A stretch of 5,897 nt of DNA from Candidatus Nomurabacteria bacterium (GTDB lineage: Bacteria > Patescibacteriota > Minisyncoccia > Phycocordibacterales > UBA9973): NCBI GenBank assembly GCA_021413625.1, contig JAIOPY010000034.1:1-5897 (forward strand), in the 5' to 3' direction. The translations under genes and the position numbers were made by a program. Of this stretch, positions 1 through 4,373 are shown in pieces (position 1 is the stretch's first letter; each line of letters starts with the position of its first letter). Below the pieces are notes generated by a model. That model saw only the letters and a list, made by a program, of their open reading frames with translations, was not told the origin of the DNA and ran no database searches.

Positions 1-45
1 ATAAATTTCCTTTTTTTAATTTAAAATTTTTATTTACTTATATTT

Positions 46-73
46 ATTATACACACAGTTGCATTAATGTCAA
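46..73 (-). promoter_or_regulatory. Near-consensus sigma70-type promoter reading out of the left edge
   Basis: On the minus strand a perfect TTGACA (68-73) and a perfect TATAAT (46-51) are separated by 16 bp. Transcription should start near position 39 and run leftward out of the window. It lies just after the typA stop, so it most likely serves the next minus-strand gene beyond the edge. An AAGGA-like stretch near positions 7-11 is followed by AT at the very edge, so a start codon could sit at the boundary, but that part is a guess. No terminator hairpin for typA is visible in 1-87. Confidence 0.6.
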
Positions 74-87
74 ATCTGTAATCTAAT

Positions 88-1853
88 TTATTTTTTAGTT
101 CTTTCTTTTTTTACTCTATCTAGCTCAGTTAAGTATCTTTTTCTTAGACTAACACTCTGTGGAGTTATTTCTAAATACTCATCATCACTCATAACTTCTA
201 AACCACGCTCAATACTTAGGATAAAAGGTGGATTTAAATATATAGCCTCATCAGTACCAGAAGCACGCATGTTTGTAAGTTGCTTACCTTTGGTAGGATT
301 CACTGCCATATCTTCACCTTTCAAAACATTTCCAATAACCATACCCTCGTAAACCTCAGTTCCATGTTCAACATATAGTATACCACGTTCTTGCAAATTT
401 GCAAGAGAGAAGGCTACGGCCTTACCTGCAGCCATTGAAGTCATAGAACCATATTCCCTTTTCTTTATTTCACCTGCGTATTCACCGAAACCAGTAACCC
501 GAGAAGACATGATACCTTCACCTTTGGTATCAATAATAAATTCACCTCGGTAACCAAGAAGTCCGCGTGTTGGAATATTAAATACAACTCTAGCAATGCC
601 TTCCTTTTCAACCATATTAACCATAATTCCACGACGCTTGCCGATTTTTTCAATCACAGAGCCAGAAAATTCCATCGGCACATCAATAACCAATTCTTCA
701 TATGGTTCAGTTTTCACTCCATTCTCTTCCTTGATAATTACTTCGGGTTGAGATACTTGCATTTCAAAACCTTCACGACGCATGTTTTCAAGTAGTATCG
801 CTACATGCAACTCACCCCGTCCGTAAACTTTAAAGAAAGACGGCCCAGATTGGTCACCTTGGTCTGGAGAAAAATCTACACGGAGTCCTACGTTAATCTC
901 AAGTTCTTTTTCTAATCTTTCTTTTATCTGCCTTGAAGTAACAAATTTTCCTTCCTTGCCGGCAAATGGAGAGTCGTTAACTAAGAAATTAAGAGAGAGT
1001 GTTGGTTCATCAATAGCAATAGCTGGTAATTCTTGTACGCTTTCAAAAGCACAATGTCTCCGGACTCTGCGTCTGCTACTTCCTTCCTATTAATACCTTC
1101 AAAAGTGAAAAGTTTAGTTATTTTCCCAGCTCGCTCTCCGTGCACACCTTTTACAAAAACTTGGCTACCAGATTTAATTTTCCCAGAGTAAATTCTAGCC
1201 ACTGCCATTCTACCTAAAAAGTTATCGTAACCAAGGTTAAAAACTTGAGCTGACATTTTGTCGCTGGCGGACCCTCCAGAGGCGGGCAGGACTTTTTCTA
1301 ACAATAAATCTAAAAGCGGAGAAAGGTCGGTAGAGTTATCGCCTAATTTTCTAAAAGCTTTACCCTCACGCCCGATTGCATAAATAGTTTCAAAATTTGC
1401 TTGCTCGTCATTTGCTCCAAGTTCAAAAAATAGTTCCAAAACTTCTTCATGCACGCGGTGTGCATCTGCAGCAGGTTTATCTATTTTATTTATTACCACA
1501 ATCGGTTTTAATCCTAATTCCAGAGATTTCTTTAAAACGAATCTGGTTTGTGGCATTGGGCCCTCTACTGCATCCACAAGCAAAAGCACAGAGTCAATTG
1601 CGCGTAAAACACGTTCTACTTCCCCACCGAAATCCGCGTGACCTGGAGTGTCAACAATGTTTATTTTTGTATCTTTATAGTAGATAGATGTATTTTTAGA
1701 GTAAATAGTAATACCACGCTCCTTTTCTAGAGCGTTGGAATCCATAGAAACTCCTTCATCTTGAAGTGCGCCATTTTGCTTCATTAGAGCATCCGTAAGA
1801 GTGGTCTTACCGTGGTCCACGTGAGCTATGATTGCTATATTTCTAATTTGCAT
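88..1853 (-). pseudogene. typA: TypA/BipA ribosome-binding GTPase, frameshifted (about 45 bp apparently lost)
   Basis: TypA/BipA is a translational GTPase of the EF-G/LepA type that binds the 70S ribosome and supports growth under stress and ribosome assembly. The start is the ATG at 1853, and no clear Shine-Dalgarno precedes it. The N-terminal frame shows G1 AHVDHGKT (residues 10-17), ERGITI in switch I (45-50), DTPGHADF (68-75), NKID (122-125) and part of domain II up to GDIV (265-268). It then reads 22 unrelated residues to a TAG at 981-983. The rest continues in another frame: from 1053 to 88 it encodes CAFESVQELPAIAIDEP, then SPFAGKEGKFVTSRQI, GRGELH, ENMRREGFE, IPTRGLLGYRGEF, GKAVAF and LTNMRASGTDEA, all hallmarks of the TypA C-terminal half. 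Joined, the frames give about 588 residues; adding back about 15 missing codons gives about 603, close to the family's usual 600-615. There is no other stop in either part. It could be a real recent pseudogene or an error in the read or assembly. The gene identity is certain; its functional state is not. Confidence 0.9.
1044..1061 (-). other. Frameshift/deletion scar in typA
   Basis: Read on the minus strand, GGA GAC ATT GTG (1061-1050) encodes GDIV in the first frame. TGT GCT TTT GAA (1053-1042) encodes CAFE in the second frame, so the two share the T at 1053. In TypA proteins remembered from E. coli the order is GDIV, then about 11 residues, then S/G-D-T-V-C. The missing piece is therefore the stretch between two GD-x-(I/V) motifs, which fits a deletion by slippage or microhomology between similar bases. 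The estimate of 15 codons plus one base assumes E. coli-like spacing. Confidence 0.7.
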
Positions 1854-1880
1854 AATTTATGATTTAAAATTTTATTAGTG

Positions 1881-1904
1881 AAACAAAAAAAGCCGCTGGG
1901 CTTT
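1881..1904 (-). terminator. Intrinsic terminator (AT-rich type), minus strand
   Basis: On the minus strand AAAGCC-CAGC-GGCTTT (1904-1889) forms a 6-bp stem with a 4-base loop. The T run continues through 1885, followed by GTTT. There is no T run on the other side, so it works for minus-strand transcripts only. It sits 27 bp before the typA start and 75 bp beyond the glycosyltransferase terminator. It may be the original end of the Nudix transcription unit, left behind when the glycosyltransferase arrived. Confidence 0.75.
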
Positions 1905-1909
1905 CATTT

Positions 1910-1938
1910 ATAATAACATACAAAAAAAATTTAGGCAA
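1910..1938 (-). promoter_or_regulatory. Candidate typA promoter
   Basis: On the minus strand TTGCCT (1933-1938) and TATTAT (1910-1915) are separated by 17 bp. The predicted start, near 1903, falls in the first bases of the terminator hairpin at 1889-1904. The typA mRNA would therefore begin with that hairpin and its U run, about 50 nt ahead of the start codon. A promoter is needed here because both upstream terminators should block readthrough. The AT-rich context makes chance matches likely. Confidence 0.35.
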
Positions 1939-1978
1939 CAAAAAAAATTAGTGATACTTCTCAGCAATAATTCGTTTT

Positions 1979-2020
1979 AAAAAAATTGAGCCCGCTTCGC
2001 AACATAGTCGCAAAGCGGGC
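1979..2020 (-). terminator. Intrinsic terminator of the glycosyltransferase gene (GC-rich stem)
   Basis: An 11-bp inverted repeat (arms 1990-2000 and 2010-2020, one C-A mismatch, 9-base loop) has a very GC-rich stem, GCCCGCTT paired with AAGCGGGC. On the minus strand it is followed after TCAA by seven T residues (1985-1979). It begins 19 bp after the glycosyltransferase stop codon. Its base composition matches that gene and not the AT-rich surroundings, so it probably came with it. Confidence 0.85.
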
Positions 2021-2038
2021 CCAGTGACGTGGCGAAGC

Positions 2039-2842
2039 TCACTTCGTGTGCTTTCGCCGTTCTGACATTTCACGATCTACGGTGCCGTGCAGGACCCGCT
2101 TCACATCATCAAGAGCTTCAATGATGTGGAGCGCGTGGGTCCCAAATCGGTCCACACGGGTTTCTTTGTTGGCCGGAGAATACTCTCGGGTCAACAATTC
2201 CCGGGTGCCGTGGTTTCCGTAAATCGCGGGATGAGGAATCTCCACAAGTTTCGGTCGTGGCGTCGCCAGATACCAAAACTTCACGAGATGTTCAAGGTGG
2301 ACACCGTATCGTTCCTGCCGTCCATGCTTGAGCGCGAACTCAAAGCAGTGGCGACGCATCACCCAGAATCCGCAGAGCGGGTCGGTGACGTTCCAACCCG
2401 TCGCGACACGCATCTGTGCGGTCACGGCGATGTTGAGCAGGTCACGGTCTAGTGGCACCTCAATTCGTTCGGAGTCCGGATGATACCGTGAGGCAATGGC
2501 GATGTCGGCGCCATTCTCAACTTGTTCAATCATCCGAAGCAGAAAGTTCTGGTCGTGTTGCCCGTCGGCGTCCATGGTTGCGACCACATCGTAACCACCA
2601 TCGACGGCCTTCTGGTACCCGCGCCGTAGGCTCATGCCGATGCCCAGGTTTTCCGAGTTCCGCAGAGCCAGGCATCCGTGCTTCTTCGCGACACGGTATG
2701 TCTGGTCTGAGGAGCCGTCGTCAATCACAAGGATGCGAGAACGCTTGGAAAGGCGTTTCTTCACCACCTGCGACAGCTTTGGTAAGAACCGATCGAGCGA
2801 CGCGGCATCGTTACAAGCCGCGATTACTACCAATACTTTCAC
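2039..2842 (-). CDS. Family-2 glycosyltransferase, soluble, DPM1/polyprenol-phosphate transferase-like
   Basis: The 267-residue protein has a GT-A fold signature: an MKVLVVIAACND start of the nucleotide-binding domain, VIDDGSSDQT (39-48), NLGIGMSLRRGY (65-76), the metal-binding TMDADGQHD (89-97) and TDPLCGFWVMRR (153-164). Enzymes of this type move a sugar from a nucleotide sugar to a lipid phosphate or a growing glycan. The donor and acceptor here cannot be told from the sequence. There are no membrane helices or signal peptide, so it should be cytosolic or peripheral. The start is GTG at 2842, chosen because a strong Shine-Dalgarno lies 7 nt upstream and the GT-A domain begins right there. 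It starts 33 bp after the Nudix stop on the same strand with no promoter seen between, so the two are probably co-transcribed. Base and codon use are much more GC-rich than every neighbour, which indicates transfer. The family is sure; the specific role is unknown. Confidence 0.9.
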   Translation of the reverse strand: MKVLVVIAACNDAASLDRFLPKLSQVVKKRLSKRSRILVIDDGSSDQTYRVAKKHGCLALRNSENLGIGMSLRRGYQKAVDGGYDVVATMDADGQHDQNFLLRMIEQVENGADIAIASRYHPDSERIEVPLDRDLLNIAVTAQMRVATGWNVTDPLCGFWVMRRHCFEFALKHGRQERYGVHLEHLVKFWYLATPRPKLVEIPHPAIYGNHGTRELLTREYSPANKETRVDRFGTHALHIIEALDDVKRVLHGTVDREMSERRKHTK

Positions 2843-2849
2843 TTCTTGT

Positions 2850-2860
2850 CCCCCTTCCTT
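2850..2860 (-). promoter_or_regulatory. Strong Shine-Dalgarno for the glycosyltransferase
   Basis: On the minus strand AAGGAAGGGGG ends 7 nt before the GTG at 2842. This supports the GTG start. It is also unusual for the window: the typA and Nudix starts have no recognisable Shine-Dalgarno, and the regulator's message is predicted to be leaderless. Confidence 0.7.
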
Positions 2861-2875
2861 AAAGAGCTAGTTGTC

Positions 2876-3307
2876 TTACTGGCGTAGCACCTGCTCCGCC
2901 ATCTTCAAAATTTCTCCCTCTTTTTCATGTAGAGAGAAATTCTCAAGATGATTGAGCACTATTTCGTATTCATAAAAATTTACCTCATCATGTTCATTGT
3001 CATGTTTGTCAAAAGATATATATTCCCCCACAGGCTGTGCTAAGAAATAATGTGTTTCTTTTTCTATTGTTTCCCCATTTCTTTCAAAAGTAGAGTCCAA
3101 CTTACCGATATATTTTCCAAGCTCAACTTGGACACCTGTTTCTTCTTTTATTTCTCGCAATGCTGTTTCTTCTAAGGATTCACCTTCTATCTGAGAACCT
3201 TTTGGTAAATGCCAACTATCACTTTTTTTTCGGTGCATAATAAGAACTTTTATTGTTTTATTTTCAAGGATATATACTACTGCGCCGCTTGATATATGTT
3301 TTGACAT
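2876..3307 (-). CDS. Nudix hydrolase (MutT/Ap4A-hydrolase-like)
   Basis: The 143-residue protein is a single Nudix domain of normal size. The Nudix box is complete at residues 37-59: G, five residues, E, seven residues, then REIKEETGV. The REIKEE glutamates are the metal ligands. WHLPKG (32-37) just before it is the usual lead-in. Nudix enzymes cleave a nucleoside diphosphate linked to another group. The W-H-L-P-K-G form recalls diadenosine polyphosphate hydrolases, but the substrate cannot be fixed from sequence alone. The ATG at 3307 is the only sensible start; no Shine-Dalgarno precedes it. It is divergent from the TrmB-like regulator with 157 bp between, and its predicted promoter overlaps operator 1, so it is probably controlled by that regulator. 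The last eight sense codons are GC-rich, unlike the rest, so its 3' end may lie at the junction with the imported glycosyltransferase block. Confidence 0.92.
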   Translation of the reverse strand: MSKHISSGAVVYILENKTIKVLIMHRKKSDSWHLPKGSQIEGESLEETALREIKEETGVQVELGKYIGKLDSTFERNGETIEKETHYFLAQPVGEYISFDKHDNEHDEVNFYEYEIVLNHLENFSLHEKEGEILKMAEQVLRQ

Positions 3308-3355
3308 TTTTTGTATTTTTAATAATCAAATATTTATAATTCCACTTCATTTAAA

Positions 3356-3384
3356 ATGCTAGCAAACTCACGTATTTTTGTCAA
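3356..3384 (-). promoter_or_regulatory. Predicted Nudix promoter, overlapping operator 1
   Basis: On the minus strand TTGACA (3379-3384) lies 17 bp from TAGCAT (3356-3361), which is preceded by TGC, an extended -10. The -35 is one half-site of operator 1, so a protein bound there would block RNA polymerase. Transcription should start near 3349, giving a leader of about 42 nt. A second possible promoter (TTGACA in operator 2 at 3430-3435, TATTAA at 3407-3412, 17 bp apart) would give a longer leader. Confidence 0.5.
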
Positions 3385-3398
3385 TTTAAAATTGACAA
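3378..3398. promoter_or_regulatory. Operator 1: 21-bp inverted repeat
   Basis: TTGTCAA-N7-TTGACAA, where the symmetry extends inward to perfect 10-bp arms around a single central A. It matches operator 2 in half-sites, spacing and length. Such symmetry fits a dimeric winged-helix protein, and the divergent TrmB-like regulator is the obvious candidate. It covers the -35 of the predicted Nudix promoter. Confidence 0.75.
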
Positions 3399-3428
3399 TA
3401 CTTGTATTAATAAGTTAATAACTAAAAC

Positions 3429-3449
3429 TTGTCAATTTTATGTTGACAA
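3429..3449. promoter_or_regulatory. Operator 2: 21-bp inverted repeat
   Basis: TTGTCAA-N7-TTGACAA, with 7-bp perfect arms and a less symmetric centre than operator 1. Its centre is 51 bp from that of operator 1, close to five helical turns, so both sites face nearly the same side of the DNA. It covers the -35 and much of the spacer of the regulator's own promoter, which suggests autoregulation. Confidence 0.75.
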
Positions 3450-3458
3450 TGCTATGAT
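3429..3458 (+). promoter_or_regulatory. Predicted leaderless promoter of the TrmB-like gene
   Basis: TTGTCA (3429-3434), an 18-bp spacer, then TATGAT (3453-3458) preceded by TGC, an extended -10. The seventh base after the -10 is the A of the ATG at 3465, so the message would begin on the start codon with no leader. No Shine-Dalgarno exists in the six bases between. Confidence 0.6.
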
Positions 3459-3464
3459 ATAGGC

Positions 3465-4214
3465 ATGGCTAACTTACAAAATACGTTGGAAAAACTAGGT
3501 CTTTTTGATAAAGAAATCAAAATATATTTGACGCTACTATCAATGGGCCCAACATCTATAAGGAAAATCGCAGAAAAAGCTGCTATTAATAGAGGCACTA
3601 CCTACGAACTACTAAAAAAATTACAACAAACAGGGTTGGTGTCTTATTTTCACCAAGGTAAAAGACAACACTTCGTAACTGAAAACCCTAGCGTTATTGC
3701 AAACATCCTTGCAAGAAAAAAAACAGAAATAGGAGAAGCCGAAAGTGATTTAGGAAAAATTATTTCTGAGCTTTCTTCTATTTCAAAAGTGCCAGATAAT
3801 CGTCCAGTAATAAAATTTTACGAAAATTATTCTGGAATAAGAACTATTCTTGAAGATGTCTTAAGTGCCACAGAAAACCTACCTAAAAAAGAATACGCTG
3901 TGTATTCTTCTTCTACAATTCGTTCATATCTTTATCATAAAGATGCCTTTCCTGATTTCACAGACAAAAGAATTAAGAGGAAAGTTCATGTTAGAACAAT
4001 AGCCATAGGTTCGGGTGGAAATGTTAAAGGTGAAGATGAAAGAAAGTGGCTCACAAAAAAAGAAGGCGCACCTACTTATACTATTCTCTATGCTGGAAAA
4101 GTTGCAATGATATCGGTTGGATTAAGAAATATCCCCCATGGACTCATTATTGAGGATGAAGCTATTTACGAAGCTCAACTTCTCATTTTTAACTCTCTTT
4201 GGAAAACTCTTTAA
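3465..4214 (+). CDS. TrmB-like winged helix-turn-helix transcriptional regulator
   Basis: The 249-residue protein starts with a TrmB-type winged helix (about residues 8-75): LEKLGLFDKEIKIYLTLL, then GPTSIRKIAEKAAINRGTTY, with the recognition helix near 42-53, and a wing at LVSYFHQGKRQHF. A charged helical linker follows (about 76-110). The C-terminal half begins with RPVIKFYENYSGI and ends in alternating beta-like segments, the probable sensor or dimerisation domain. The classic TrmB proteins sense sugars in archaea; many bacterial relatives have unknown ligands, and so does this one. The start at 3465 is fixed by the promoter position. It is divergent from the Nudix gene and shares two operators with it. 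The stop is only 2 bp from the 3' end of a convergent tRNA gene, and no terminator is visible, so its transcript would enter the tRNA gene as antisense. Confidence 0.88.
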   Translation: MANLQNTLEKLGLFDKEIKIYLTLLSMGPTSIRKIAEKAAINRGTTYELLKKLQQTGLVSYFHQGKRQHFVTENPSVIANILARKKTEIGEAESDLGKIISELSSISKVPDNRPVIKFYENYSGIRTILEDVLSATENLPKKEYAVYSSSTIRSYLYHKDAFPDFTDKRIKRKVHVRTIAIGSGGNVKGEDERKWLTKKEGAPTYTILYAGKVAMISVGLRNIPHGLIIEDEAIYEAQLLIFNSLWKTL

Positions 4215-4216
4215 AA

Positions 4217-4302
4217 TGGTGCGCCGGGCAGGATTCGAACCTGCGTAGCCCGAAGGCGACAGATTTACAGTCTGTTGTAATTGACCACTCTACCACCGAC
4301 GC
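4217..4302 (-). tRNA. tRNA-Tyr (GUA), CCA encoded
   Basis: The minus strand folds as a full type II tRNA. The acceptor GCGTCGG pairs with CCGGCGC (one G-U), followed by A73 and an encoded CCA. The D stem is GTAG with TTAC, with GG in the loop. The anticodon stem ACAGA pairs with TCTGT around loop CTGTAAA (anticodon GTA). A long variable arm GCC-TTCG-GGC and the T arm GCAGG-TTCGAAT-CCTGC complete it. The long variable arm and GUA anticodon identify bacterial tRNA-Tyr. It follows clpB by 71 bp on the same strand and faces the TrmB-like gene tail to tail. Confidence 0.97.
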
Positions 4303-4315
4303 GCAAAAGGAAACA

Positions 4316-4321
4316 AGTATA
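4316..4321 (-). promoter_or_regulatory. Possible -10 element for tRNA-Tyr
   Basis: TATACT on the minus strand would start transcription near 4309, 7 nt before the mature tRNA. No good -35 is seen at the expected distance. Because no terminator is visible after clpB, the tRNA could also be made from clpB readthrough. Confidence 0.35.
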
Positions 4322-4373
4322 AAATAGCATAAAAAATAAACTTTTGCATCTCTGTTTACTAGAAAATAAATTT

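Larger units (their letters stand above)
1990..2902. other. GC-rich island: probable horizontally acquired gene cassette
   Basis: Base composition changes sharply from about one third GC outside to over half inside (33 of 60 bases at 2101-2160, against 21 of 60 at 3001-3060). The block holds exactly one gene with its own purine-rich ribosome binding site and its own GC-rich terminator. On the right, the last eight sense codons of the Nudix gene (2879-2902) are also GC-rich (16 of 24 bases), while the codons before them are AT-rich. No insertion sequence, integrase, terminal repeat or target duplication is visible. The limits given are those of the composition change, not of a proven element. 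Confidence 0.5.

Noticed and set aside
88..810. The TypA C-terminal frame as an independent gene starting at 810
   Set aside because: The first codon there is a TTG inside the conserved GRGELH motif, and the same frame continues upstream to 1053 with clear TypA sequence, so it is a fragment of one gene.
1040..1055. Programmed ribosomal frameshifting in typA
   Set aside because: A run of only four T residues is present, with no slippery heptamer or downstream structure evident. Family residues are also missing at the join, which frameshifting would not supply.
1397..1687. Plus-strand open frame opposite typA
   Set aside because: It is antisense to the conserved GTPase domain of TypA and shows no domain of its own.
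2033..2046. Small hairpin CGAAG-CTCA-CTTCG over the glycosyltransferase stop codon
   Set aside because: It is a 5-bp stem with no T run and is easily due to chance; the much stronger terminator lies just beyond it.
2087..2862. Long plus-strand open frames opposite the glycosyltransferase
   Set aside because: They arise because GC-rich DNA has few stops. They have no recognisable domain, are low in hydrophobic pattern, and lie antisense to a clear family-2 glycosyltransferase.
1990..2902. Insertion sequence or integron cassette around the glycosyltransferase
   Set aside because: No transposase, integrase, terminal inverted repeats or flanking direct repeats could be found. The terminator hairpin is explained as a terminator and not as a recombination site.
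4303..4347. Inverted repeat GCAAAAG/CTTTTGC between clpB and the tRNA gene as a terminator
   Set aside because: The arms are only 7 bp, AT-rich and 31 nt apart, and no T run follows on the minus strand, so a stable terminator hairpin is unlikely.
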